Below are positions 6,677 to 13,430 of a stretch of DNA of 13,430 bases, in pieces. Both the position numbers and the translations under genes were made by a program. The stretch is from an uncultured Porphyromonas sp. (GTDB lineage Bacteria > Bacteroidota > Bacteroidia > Bacteroidales > Porphyromonadaceae): the NCBI GenBank assembly GCA_900539765.1, contig UQDF01000054.1, positions 1-13,430 of the forward strand, in the 5' to 3' direction. How positions within the stretch are numbered: the first letter of the stretch is position 1; every line of letters begins with the position of its first letter. Under the pieces are notes generated by a model. It ran no database searches. It was given only the letters and a program-made list of their open reading frames with translations, and had not been told where the DNA came from.

Positions 6677-7579
6677 TCAGTCTATAGCTATCTGTAGTTC
6701 ATCTTTCCACTGAGGGGGCGTGATGCCGTAGCAAGCAGTTATCCTATCGGTCGCCAGGACGCTGTAAGCGGGACGCTCGGCAGCCGTAGGGTACTCAGCC
6801 GTAGAGATCGCAGTCAGTTGCGACAAGTCGTACTCAGGGACGTGCGTGGCGATCGCCTCATAGGCGAAGTCGTACCACGAGCAGATACCTCTGTCGGCAT
6901 AGTGGAGTAGGGGCGTGCGAAAGGTGCGCTCCGTATCGTAGCAAGCGATGATTTTACAAATAGCTCGTGCCAGCGAAGGTGCCGACGTGGGCGAACCGAT
7001 CTGATCGTTAACGACACGCAGCGGCTTCCCCTCACGAGCTAGCCGTAGCATGGTGCGAACGAAGTTATGTCCCCACGGAGCCCAGAGCCACTGCGTGCGA
7101 ATGACTAGATGCTGCTCAGCGGGATGCGTCGGGTGCATCAGAAGTGCTAGCTCTCCTTGACGCTTGGTGCGACCGTAGAGACTCTGTGGATTGGTACTAT
7201 CCTCCTCGTGATAGGGGGTACCCTGCTTCCCGTCGAAGACATAGTCTGTGCTAATCTGCATGATCGGCAGACGGCTCTCCGCCAGCTGTGCTGGCAGTAG
7301 CGCATTGAGTGCTAAGAGGTCACGATAGTGTGCTGGATCTTCGGCAAGGTCTACCTGTGTGAAGGCAGCGCAGTTGACCACCATCGTCCAGTCGTAAGCG
7401 ACAGCTTGCTCTTCCCAGAGCTTGATAGCTCGGGATATAGACTCCGTGTCGGTGTAGTCGAGCTGCTCATGCGTGTAGCTGACCAGTTCGTAGGGATTAC
7501 CACCCTCTGCCAGCTCTCGTGTGATACTGCGCCCTAGCTGTCCCGAAGCACCGAGTAAGATAATACGCCCTCTGCTCAT
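6677..7579 (-). CDS. rmlD: dTDP-4-dehydrorhamnose reductase
   Basis: This enzyme carries out the last step of dTDP-L-rhamnose synthesis, reducing dTDP-4-dehydro-L-rhamnose with NAD(P)H in the cytoplasm; rhamnose then enters surface polysaccharides. The 300-aa length is typical. Visible features are the Rossmann loop G10-A-S-G13-Q-L-G16, the NCAAFTQVD segment (69-77), STDYVFDG (110-117), the catalytic Y135-x-x-x-K139 pair, RTQWLWAPWGHNFV (161-174), NDQIGSPTSA (191-200) and the C-terminal RPAYSVL (269-275). All key residues seem intact. The start overlaps the end of the DUF4924 gene by 4 nt (ATGA), implying coupled translation. rmlA, rmlB and rmlC are not in the window and must be elsewhere. 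The DUF4924-rmlD pair recurs in Bacteroidetes, from memory. Confidence 0.93.
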   Translation of the reverse strand: MSRGRIILLGASGQLGRSITRELAEGGNPYELVSYTHEQLDYTDTESISRAIKLWEEQAVAYDWTMVVNCAAFTQVDLAEDPAHYRDLLALNALLPAQLAESRLPIMQISTDYVFDGKQGTPYHEEDSTNPQSLYGRTKRQGELALLMHPTHPAEQHLVIRTQWLWAPWGHNFVRTMLRLAREGKPLRVVNDQIGSPTSAPSLARAICKIIACYDTERTFRTPLLHYADRGICSWYDFAYEAIATHVPEYDLSQLTAISTAEYPTAAERPAYSVLATDRITACYGITPPQWKDELQIAID

Positions 7580-8157
7580 GACTGTGGCTTCTCTTGTGAC
7601 TCCTCCTGGTGATGCTTGCGATGGTACTCCTGATCAAGTAGGGCAAAGAGCGCGCTAATCTGCTGATAAACACGCGTGTCAGTAGGGGAGTGCTCAGCTC
7701 CTCCCGCCGTGCTGCTCCCTATGAGTCCCTGCATAGTGGCATTGTATAGGATCGTGCAGAGGATCTCTATCTCGCCCATCTCCTTGGCGTGTGGATCCTT
7801 TGCTCTAAAGGCAACGATCGTCGGCAGGACTAGTATGTAGCACCCTTGGTAGACGATGTTGCGCTCATCTTGGCTCACCTTCTTGTGTATCGCCTCGCAC
7901 TCAGCAAGCAGCTGCCTCGTGACGGGAGCGTGCTGACCGCTGAGGATCTGTGCGACCGACTCCTCGCTGAGTAGCTCTCTCATCAGCCCTTGTCGGAGCG
8001 GATCGGACTGCATCAGATGTTGCTGGAGTAGCTCCAGAGGTTGTTGCTGTCGCGTGAGGATACGTATACTCTCCTCAGCGATCCATAGATGTATGATCTG
8101 AGCTGTGTATTCAGGTACGTCAGGCAGTAGCCCGGGAGTATTAGCTTGGTTCGTCAT
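7576..8157 (-). CDS. DUF4924 family protein of unknown function (193 aa)
   Basis: I place this in DUF4924, a Bacteroidetes-restricted family. The basis is its likely all-helical composition, the pattern LPTIVAFRAK (110-119) followed by GEIEILCTILYNATM (127-141), and a final IS-x-x-x-x-LL-x-x-Y helix. Its position directly before rmlD is also typical of the family. There is no signal peptide or membrane helix, so it should be cytoplasmic. Residues 1-15 and the Gln/Glu/His-rich tail (about 178-193) look disordered. No catalytic motif is visible and the function is unknown; the location hints only at co-expression with envelope and ribosome-maturation genes. It starts 4 nt after the permease stop codon and overlaps rmlD by 4 nt, so it lies in the core of the operon. 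Confidence 0.75.
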   Translation of the reverse strand: MTNQANTPGLLPDVPEYTAQIIHLWIAEESIRILTRQQQPLELLQQHLMQSDPLRQGLMRELLSEESVAQILSGQHAPVTRQLLAECEAIHKKVSQDERNIVYQGCYILVLPTIVAFRAKDPHAKEMGEIEILCTILYNATMQGLIGSSTAGGAEHSPTDTRVYQQISALFALLDQEYHRKHHQEESQEKPQS

Positions 8158-8161
8158 AGTA

Positions 8162-9376
8162 TTAGCGTGAAGCGTTGCGGTGAGCGATCAACTTGCGTAC
8201 GGGATAGACAGCTGCTAGGTACCCAATGGCAAAGACCAGTAAGAGTACTACCAGTAGATCGGTCGGTCGTACAGCTACTGGGTAAGGCTGCGACTCCACA
8301 ACGAGATCCATCGTAAGCCACCCAAAGCGCATCTGTAGCAAGCAGAGGATGATGCCGACAGCTATGCCACCGACAGCACCGATGAGTGTCACCATCAGTC
8401 CCTCCAGCTGGAAGGTGCGTCTGATCTCCCGTGGCGTCTCGCCGAGTGCGTGGAGGATCGCTATATCCTCCTGCTTTGATATGAGAAGCATCGAGATACT
8501 AGCCATCACATTGTAGGCAGCTAGTAAGAGGATAAAGGCAAAGATGAGCGACGTGATCCACTTTTCGATAGCCACGAGACGCATCAAGTGCGGCTGCTGC
8601 TCAGGGCGGTTACGGACGAGGTACTCCTCACCCAGCTTCTTTGCTATAGCTTTCTGGATAGCCCCCTCATCTGCTCCCTCATCTAGCTGTAGAGCCAGAC
8701 CGTGCGCTTGGTTGTCATCAAGCATCAGCAGCGAGCGTAGCTCAGAGAGCGGGATGAAGATGGAGTTGTCGTAGACCACATTGTCTGTAAAAAGCACCGA
8801 CACGGGCACTCCCTGCGATCGCCGTAGCGAAGTCATCGGCATGATCGGATTGATGTATCCCTTGCGCTTGGGGAGCGTGATGACGAGCGGATCTGTGTCG
8901 TGTGCTATCGTGTTGAGGTTGAGCGCTATCGAGGCACCTAGATTGTATTGCCCAGGATGTATTGCTATGTCGCCACTATATAGGTAGCGCTCCATATTAG
9001 CGATGCGCAGATAAGCGCTGTCGACACCGTATAGATGCGCCGCGGAGAAGCTCTCGCCCTCCGTACGACTCACCAGTCCCTCGCCCCATACGAGCGGAGC
9101 GATCGATCTGATCCCCTTTATCGAACGGATCTCTTGGGTCACCACGCTCTGGTCCAAGGGCGCTTCGTCCCCCTTCGTGATCAGTAGCTGAGGATCCAGC
9201 CCGACCACCTTGTCGAGGATCATCTGCTCATACCCATTGTATATGGATAGCACGCAGATCATCGTCATCGACACCACGGCGATGGCTAGCACGCTCACGC
9301 GGGTGACAATATTGATGGCACCGAGCTTCTTGTGAGCAAAGAGGTATCGCCAAGCGATAAAGAGAGGCAGACGCAT
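8162..9376 (-). CDS. LolC/LolE-type ABC transporter permease, FtsX family (404 aa)
   Basis: Layout is that of lipoprotein-releasing permeases: a cytoplasmic amphipathic start, TM1 at about 20-45, a large periplasmic (MacB-type) domain at about 47-268, then TM2 (275-299), TM3 (325-348) and TM4 (372-393). Between TM2 and TM3 is the coupling segment KQEDIAILHALGETPREIRR, the conserved contact with the ATPase subunit. Such proteins extract outer-membrane-bound lipoproteins from the inner membrane and pass them to LolA. No LolD-like ATPase or second permease lies nearby, so it either homodimerises, as LolF-type permeases are thought to, or pairs with subunits elsewhere. It follows rbfA by 41 nt and precedes the DUF4924 gene by 4 nt. 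The ATG start gives the usual family N-terminus (hydrophobic-IAWRYL-x-x-x-K). Confidence 0.88.
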   Translation of the reverse strand: MRLPLFIAWRYLFAHKKLGAINIVTRVSVLAIAVVSMTMICVLSIYNGYEQMILDKVVGLDPQLLITKGDEAPLDQSVVTQEIRSIKGIRSIAPLVWGEGLVSRTEGESFSAAHLYGVDSAYLRIANMERYLYSGDIAIHPGQYNLGASIALNLNTIAHDTDPLVITLPKRKGYINPIMPMTSLRRSQGVPVSVLFTDNVVYDNSIFIPLSELRSLLMLDDNQAHGLALQLDEGADEGAIQKAIAKKLGEEYLVRNRPEQQPHLMRLVAIEKWITSLIFAFILLLAAYNVMASISMLLISKQEDIAILHALGETPREIRRTFQLEGLMVTLIGAVGGIAVGIILCLLQMRFGWLTMDLVVESQPYPVAVRPTDLLVVLLLVFAIGYLAAVYPVRKLIAHRNASR

Positions 9377-9417
9377 CGTGTGGAGCTAGCGAGAGAAATG
9401 TGCGAGCGTGGGGAAGG

Positions 9418-9753
9418 TTATTCCTCTAGTAACTTGTCGATACGCTCCAGGTAGTCTAGCGAGTCATCTATACGATACTCCAGCTCGGGTATGATGCGTA
9501 GCTGCTGGCCCGTGCGCTGTCCTAGCTCATAGCGGTAGCTACCAGCATTGTCCTGTATGTACTTAAGTAATTCGTCAGCACGCTCCGAGGGGAAGATACT
9601 CAGGTAAATGTAAGCCTTGCTCAGGTCGGAGGTGACACGCACTAGGGTGACGCTCACCAGCACCCCCCGCAGCTGCTGCGTCAGTGGGCGAAAGATCTCA
9701 CCCATCTCCTTCTGTATCAGTCGTGCTATCTTCTGTTGTCTTCTTGTATCCAT
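9418..9753 (-). CDS. rbfA: 30S ribosome-binding factor RbfA (111 aa)
   Basis: RbfA is a small KH-fold protein that binds the 30S subunit during late 16S rRNA 5'-end maturation and is needed in the cold. The start MDTRRQQKIARLIQKEMGEI is the usual family opening (R-x-x-K-I-x-x-x-I-x-x-E). It is followed by the VSVTLVRVTSDLSKAYIYLS strand-helix core and the closing LRIIPELEYRIDDSLDY-x-x-x-I-D-x-LL motif. The ATG at 9753 is preferred over an in-frame TTG at 9789: the longer form would add 12 residues unlike the family, and its start codon falls just upstream of the likely -7 element (9778-9785), outside the predicted transcript. It is the first gene of the five-gene operon. Confidence 0.93.
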   Translation of the reverse strand: MDTRRQQKIARLIQKEMGEIFRPLTQQLRGVLVSVTLVRVTSDLSKAYIYLSIFPSERADELLKYIQDNAGSYRYELGQRTGQQLRIIPELEYRIDDSLDYLERIDKLLEE

Positions 9754-9777
9754 AGTGTCATCAGTTGTTATGCACGA

Positions 9778-9785
9778 CAAAGATA
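9778..9785 (-). promoter_or_regulatory. -7 element of the likely rbfA operon promoter
   Basis: On the minus strand TATCTTTG matches the Bacteroidetes -7 consensus TAnnTTTG. Transcription would begin near 9771, about 18 nt before the rbfA ATG at 9753. No TTG lies at the expected distance upstream, so the -33 element is poor. A second match, TACCTTTG at 9963-9970 (minus), also lacks a well-placed -33 and would give a leader of about 200 nt. Confidence 0.5.
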
Positions 9786-9789
9786 GCAA

Positions 9790-10142
9790 TTAGTGAGGAG
9801 AGAGATTAGACTTTAGAAATTAGAGGTTAGAGATTAGAGGGGAGCTAGTATTCCTAGTGCCTCTAGCTAACTGCCAACGACGCTCTGCGTACGATCCGTG
9901 CGTCCCTATGGTGGGTTAGTCGTCACGGCTGACCTGAGGAGTATCTAATCATATAGACTGTGCAAAGGTAATGTCGCAGGCAATAGAGTCTCGCTATCTA
10001 GTGTACCCAATGTCTGTCTGGAGCTTGCAGACGTCTCAACAGACCACAAAGAGGAGCAAGACGAGCGTCCCTACATCGGGTTACACGTTGCGATGTCCAT
10101 ACCAAGGGCTGCACGTTTCGCTTTGATACACCTCATATATAG
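9790..10142. other. Gene-free region with degenerate repeats
   Basis: I find no credible gene here. Positions 9800-9842 are a run of degenerate ATTAGAG-like units. A 24-nt motif (GCGTCCCTA, 4 nt, GGGTTA, 2 nt, CGT) occurs at 9900-9923 and again at 10065-10088. An 8-bp hairpin (GGTTAGTC at 9914-9921 with GGCTGACC at 9927-9934) has two G:U pairs if transcribed on the plus strand, where the minus-strand version would have A:C mismatches. A minus-strand -7-like TACCTTTG lies at 9963-9970. The region could include a long rbfA leader, a small RNA or decayed repeats; the sequence does not decide. Confidence 0.5.
9900..10088 (+). repeat. Pair of 24-nt dispersed direct repeats, 165 bp apart
   Basis: Copies at 9900-9923 and 10065-10088 share GCGTCCCTA, a 4-nt variable spacer, GGGTTA, a 2-nt variable spacer and CGT. 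The conserved blocks are identical while both spacers differ, a pattern more like structured or bound sequence than random decay. The second copy is followed by a region with loosely complementary ends (CATCG at 10074-10078 and CGATG at 10091-10095). They may be members of a dispersed intergenic repeat family in this genome. Confidence 0.45.
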
Positions 10143-10174
10143 AGAGGGGACACCCAGCAGTGAGTGCCCCCTCT
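10143..10174 (-). terminator. Terminator-like hairpin after the LRR protein gene
   Basis: Arms 10143-10153 and 10164-10174 pair at 10 of 11 positions with a G/C-rich lower stem (AGAGGGG with CCCCTCT) and a 10-nt loop. It lies about 60 nt beyond the stop codon of the minus-strand 1007-aa gene, where a terminator is expected. Neither side has a real U-tract. Confidence 0.5.
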
Positions 10175-10181
10175 TATCGTC

Positions 10182-10238
10182 TATTGCGCTAGCGTTGTAT
10201 TATTGCGCTAGCATCGTATTATCGTGCGTGCGTTGCTT
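10182..10238. repeat. 19-bp tandem repeat, two good copies and one degraded
   Basis: Units at 10182-10200 and 10201-10219 (TATTGCGCTAGCGTTGTAT type) match at 17 of 19 positions. A third at 10220-10238 matches the first at about 13 of 19 and runs into the stop codon of the LRR protein gene. The two good units each contain the palindrome GCGCTAGC or GCTAGC. It lies between the gene end and its probable terminator, so it would be transcribed in the 3' untranslated region. Confidence 0.6.
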
Positions 10239-13200
10239 ATCTAGCTATGTAGATGCGCTCAGCGTGATCGCCTACGGTGACGATGTAGCCGCCAGCGGGG
10301 TAGTCGCCTAGAGAGAGCGTACAGCTACCCTCGGCACTGCATAGTCCACTGTAGAGGAGACCTCCAGCGAGATCGTACAGTCTGACCATCTGATGCGCAG
10401 AGGCTCCCGTGATCTGTAGCATAGTACCATCTACGATGAGACGTAGAGCGCCCGTCAGAGGCTCTGGCTCGATAGAGGTGTAGACGACACCCTTGCCCTC
10501 GTTGGCACCTCCGGCGTAGTCGTAGACCGTCCAGTTCTTAGGCGTTGTGATGTTGAAGAAGCGATCCTCAAAGCGGTTGCCCTCATGAGCATTCTGCGTA
10601 TCGATCGCCATAAAGTTTGCCTGGTCTTCAGGATTGCGCTGAGGCAGTGCGTTGACGATCTGCTCCATAGCGTTAGCTCTGATCTGGTTATTGTAGATAT
10701 GTAGCGTCGTGAGCTGTGACATACCCTTTAGATCTACAGAGGTGAGCTCATTGTCATAGAGGAAGAGAGCCGTCAGGTTAGGCATAGCGGTCCAGTGAAT
10801 AGTCTGTAGCTTATTGTGAGCTAAGATGACCGACTCGAGGAGTGCCGACTGGGAGAGGTCTAGCTCGGTGAGCTCGTTCTCCTGTAGGTATAGCGTCGTC
10901 AAGTGAGGAGCACCCGTCACGTCGATCTGTGTGAGGTGACACTGAGCAGCTACGAGCGTAGCTATGTCGCCACGGATTGTGATCGTAGGCTGCTCGACGA
11001 TCATATCCTTGCCCTCGATGCGTACCCCCTCGATCTTGGAGGTGTTGTGATCTACGTTGAGAGCTACGAAGAAGATCTTCTCACCCACCGGTATCGTCGT
11101 CGTCATCGTGATGAGACCCTCAGTCACGGGTGTATCGCCCTCCATAATGGTGCCAAAGTCACTCCACATAGCCGCCTTCTTGTACTTATCAGCAGAGCCA
11201 AGAGGTACAACCAGTGTAGCAAGCTTGAGATTGATCTCTCCAAAAGGACTCTCACCCGTGTAGTCTACGCTGACAGGCTCGGGCATCAGAGCGACCACCT
11301 TGCGTAGGTTAGCGCAGTGGTAGAAAGCGTAGTCGCCCAGCTCTTTCAGTTTGGCTGGTAGGATTACCTCCATAAGCGACTCATTGCGCTGGAAGGCACG
11401 TGCAGCGATAGCCGTCACCTGCTCTGGGATAATGGCTACCGAGCTAAATGCCTCAGGATATGCCACGAGCGTCTTCAGATCAGCCGTGTAGAGCGTATTA
11501 CCCTGTACAGTGTAGTGTGCATTGCCCGTAGCTACCGAGTAGCTCTCGAGCGACTTACAGCGCATGAAGGCACCTGGTCCAAAGCTCTCTAGCGAAGCTG
11601 GCAGATGCACCTTCTGTAGCTTGCTCGACCCCTGGAAAGCACTCTCACCGATCTCCTTGAGACCCTCGGGGAGCGTTAGCGTCACAAGACCCACGGCACC
11701 AGCGGCGGCGTCCTTCTCGATCTTCGTCACACTAGCAGGGAGCGTGTAGCTCTCGCCACGTAGTGCAGCGTAGCAGACGAGACGCGTACCATCGGCTGAG
11801 AGGAGCACATCGTCCACCACCTGGTAGTACTCATTGGGCGAAGCCATGACAAATTTCGATAGCTCCGTGCAGTAGCCGAAAGCATCGCTCGCTACCGACT
11901 CAATGCTCTGCGGGAAGGTGAAGCTTCGTAGCGCAAAGTTGTTCCAGAAGGCACGACTGCCGATAGATCTGAGGCGCTCATTGGTGACCACCTCCGCTAG
12001 ATCCTCACAGTTTTGGAAGGCTCCCTCTTCGATCGTCTCTAGAGCTTCTGGAAGGACGATACGCTCCACCTCTTTATTGAGGAAGGTAAACGCCTTGATC
12101 GTCCGTACGCGGTTCAGCACCTTGTCCTGAGACATATCTATATCCTTCTCCGAGCCACTCCATGCGACTAGTGTACGACCCTCATCCTCGAGCTTGTAGG
12201 AGGAGGGGTTGATCTGACTATTATCCTCTAGAGGTAGGTAATTCTTGAAGGCATTCCACGTAGTCGTCTGAGCTTCGTAGGTATCGACAGACTCAGCAGG
12301 GACATAGAGCGTCGCCTTGTACTTCTGTGTTTGATAGAAGGTCATACGTCCCTGTATCGGAGTAATCATATGATTGCGAAACTCTAGGAGCGAACTCATA
12401 TAGCTAAAGCATCCCTCCCCGAGCTCCTTAATGGTAGACGGCATAGAGACCCGCTCAATGCGGGCACAGTGGCTGATGGCATCCTGGCCGATCACCTCGA
12501 TACCCTCCTCAAAGGTCACCTCCGTGAGGTAGTCGCACTGGTAGAATGCCGAGTCAGCCACCATGCGGATCGTTCCAGGTATCGAGATAGAACCCGCTAG
12601 AGCCTTGCTCGTGTAGAATGCCTTGCGACCCATCTCCGTCACCTTCCTACCCAACTGGATAGACTGCAGCGTCACCGTGTAGGCAAAAGCGTAGTCCCCG
12701 ATGCGGGTCACGCTCTCAGGTAGCGTAAAGCTCTCTCTCTCAGCTGCTGCGGGGTAGGCGATCAGTGTCGTACCAGTAGCATTGTAGAGGACACCGTCCA
12801 CCACCTTGTAGTAGCTATTGGACCCCGCCAGTTGATAGCTCTTGATCCCCTGACAATTGACCACAAAAGCCTCACCGATAGACTTTACAGAGGCTGGCAA
12901 GCGCAGAGTCTGAAGCTGAGGACAGCGGTAAAAAGCTTCCGAAGCAATCTCCTCGAGACCCTCCGCAAAGACGATCTCCGTCAGACCGCCGCACTCGTAG
13001 ATAGCGTTAAAGCCGATCTTGCGTAGCGATGCTGGGAAGACAATACGCTGTATGTCTCCCTTGTAAGCAAAAGCGTTAGGAGCGATCTCCGTCACCTGAC
13101 GCAGCTTCGCATCAGAGGTGAAGTCAATCTCCTGCTCGTTACCTCGCCACTTGATGAGGCGGGTACCATCTAGCTGGTACGACTCGGCTGGGTAGTCAGC

Positions 13201-13260
13201 CCGTGCACTCATAGCGCATAGTAGCGTCAGTAGAGTGACTAGTAGTAGTTTTGGTTTCAT
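10237..13260 (-). CDS. BspA-like leucine-rich-repeat surface protein with type IX secretion-like C-terminal tail (1007 aa)
   Basis: Residues 1-21 are a Sec signal peptide ending SARA, with no lipobox. Two large BspA-type (LRR_5) blocks follow, about 27-345 and 354-705, built of units such as L-P-x-S-V-T-x-IG-x-x-A-F-x-x-C-x-x-L-x-x-V. They look like an internal duplication at an offset of about 328 residues: both begin SY(Q/K)L with a W-x-G-x-(E)-x-x-ID motif. The YYxVVDGVLY type insert, usual in this family, appears at 150-159, at 478-487 and, degenerate, at 582-591. A shorter classical LRR segment (about 786-860, LxxLxLxxNxL) follows. The end (about 958-1007) has RLYDLAGGLLYSG, a serine/glycine strand, YPAGGYIVTVG and a basic finish, matching type-A sorting domains that direct export by the type IX system and surface anchoring. 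BspA-like proteins bind host matrix proteins or other bacteria; the partner here is unknown. The gene has its own promoter at 13324-13354. Confidence 0.9.
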   Translation of the reverse strand: MKPKLLLVTLLTLLCAMSARADYPAESYQLDGTRLIKWRGNEQEIDFTSDAKLRQVTEIAPNAFAYKGDIQRIVFPASLRKIGFNAIYECGGLTEIVFAEGLEEIASEAFYRCPQLQTLRLPASVKSIGEAFVVNCQGIKSYQLAGSNSYYKVVDGVLYNATGTTLIAYPAAAERESFTLPESVTRIGDYAFAYTVTLQSIQLGRKVTEMGRKAFYTSKALAGSISIPGTIRMVADSAFYQCDYLTEVTFEEGIEVIGQDAISHCARIERVSMPSTIKELGEGCFSYMSSLLEFRNHMITPIQGRMTFYQTQKYKATLYVPAESVDTYEAQTTTWNAFKNYLPLEDNSQINPSSYKLEDEGRTLVAWSGSEKDIDMSQDKVLNRVRTIKAFTFLNKEVERIVLPEALETIEEGAFQNCEDLAEVVTNERLRSIGSRAFWNNFALRSFTFPQSIESVASDAFGYCTELSKFVMASPNEYYQVVDDVLLSADGTRLVCYAALRGESYTLPASVTKIEKDAAAGAVGLVTLTLPEGLKEIGESAFQGSSKLQKVHLPASLESFGPGAFMRCKSLESYSVATGNAHYTVQGNTLYTADLKTLVAYPEAFSSVAIIPEQVTAIAARAFQRNESLMEVILPAKLKELGDYAFYHCANLRKVVALMPEPVSVDYTGESPFGEINLKLATLVVPLGSADKYKKAAMWSDFGTIMEGDTPVTEGLITMTTTIPVGEKIFFVALNVDHNTSKIEGVRIEGKDMIVEQPTITIRGDIATLVAAQCHLTQIDVTGAPHLTTLYLQENELTELDLSQSALLESVILAHNKLQTIHWTAMPNLTALFLYDNELTSVDLKGMSQLTTLHIYNNQIRANAMEQIVNALPQRNPEDQANFMAIDTQNAHEGNRFEDRFFNITTPKNWTVYDYAGGANEGKGVVYTSIEPEPLTGALRLIVDGTMLQITGASAHQMVRLYDLAGGLLYSGLCSAEGSCTLSLGDYPAGGYIVTVGDHAERIYIAR

Positions 13261-13323
13261 AAAGGGGGAAATATTTGTTTTGTAGTGTATGCGAATTGCT
13301 TGTCTTATATAGAGTTATGCCTT

Positions 13324-13354
13324 CAAAAGTACTGAAACTTATCTAGACAAACAA
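13324..13354 (-). promoter_or_regulatory. Bacteroidetes-type promoter for the LRR protein gene
   Basis: On the minus strand TTG (13354-13352) is followed after exactly 20 nt by TACTTTTG (13331-13324), matching TTG-N20-TAnnTTTG. The start site would be near 13317, giving a leader of about 57 nt. A second -7-like TACATTTG lies at 13411-13418, but its -33 position is outside the window. The rest of 13261-13430 shows no gene. The ATG is preceded by a pyrimidine-rich run, not a Shine-Dalgarno site. Confidence 0.7.
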
Positions 13355-13430
13355 GGAAAACCGCGCCGCTAACGTCTTCGCACATTCCAGTGTCAAGTGC
13401 AACACACTTACAAATGTAGGAAAAAAACTT

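Noticed and set aside
9754..9789. Extended rbfA start at an in-frame TTG
   Set aside because: The added residues are unlike the family's N-terminus and the TTG lies just upstream of the likely -7 element, outside the predicted transcript.
9790..10142. Known riboswitch or structural RNA
   Set aside because: I could not match any conserved core of a cobalamin, TPP, SAM, SRP, tmRNA or 6S RNA; only isolated hairpins are seen.
10182..10238. CRISPR array
   Set aside because: The units are head-to-tail with no spacers and no cas genes are present; it is a simple tandem repeat.
10093..10311. Plus-strand 72-codon open frame
   Set aside because: It crosses the hairpin and tandem repeat, runs antisense into the end of the LRR gene, and its translation looks like spacer DNA.
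10903..11307. Plus-strand 134-codon open frame inside the LRR gene
   Set aside because: It is antisense to a strongly supported coding region and its translation has no domain or signal; it is a shadow frame.

Overview
The window looks like a piece of a Bacteroidales chromosome, most likely Porphyromonas or a close relative. Three things point there. Two promoters fit the Bacteroidetes primary-sigma pattern exactly (TTG, 20 nt, TAnnTTTG), and the start codons lack strong Shine-Dalgarno sites. The 1007-aa cell-surface protein combines BspA-type leucine-rich repeats with a C-terminal tail of the type IX secretion kind. The minus-strand operon (rbfA, LolC/E-type permease, DUF4924 protein, rmlD) has a gene set I associate with this order. 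The genus is an inference; no rRNA or other marker gene is present.

Region 1-567 has no gene I can support. It holds an AT-rich stretch (61-128) and five copies of a 13-bp motif (CTGTTNATAACTC or its complement), each with a DnaA-box-like core. It also holds a perfect 13-bp hairpin (231-264) and a 23-bp imperfect inverted repeat (306-328 / 373-395). Together these resemble a replication origin or another DnaA-binding locus. A clean promoter at 490-520 then serves the first gene.

Region 568-5340 carries three plus-strand genes for exported proteins of unknown function. The first is a 525-aa Sec-exported protein with a C-terminal sorting-tail-like end. The next two are tandem paralogous lipoproteins, each with two bacterial Ig-like (BIG2) domains followed by a large unrecognised region that itself looks duplicated. 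A strong hairpin separates the first gene from the lipoprotein pair. Sampled lines here are more AT-rich than the rest of the window.

Region 5333-9790 is a tightly packed minus-strand operon read right to left: rbfA (30S ribosome maturation), a LolC/E-type ABC permease (lipoprotein release), a DUF4924 protein, rmlD (dTDP-L-rhamnose synthesis) and a MATE-type exporter. Junctions are 41 nt, 4 nt, a 4-nt ATGA overlap, and direct stop-start abutment. Its 3' end overlaps the second lipoprotein gene by 8 bp, tail to tail.

Region 9790-10236 is about 450 bp without a gene. It contains degenerate ATTAGAG-type repeats, two copies of a 24-nt motif 165 bp apart, a terminator-like hairpin and a 19-bp tandem repeat. 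The rest of the window is the minus-strand gene for the 1007-aa leucine-rich-repeat surface protein with its own promoter at 13324-13354. Common themes are the cell envelope and surface display; I see no phage, IS element, CRISPR array, tRNA or rRNA.
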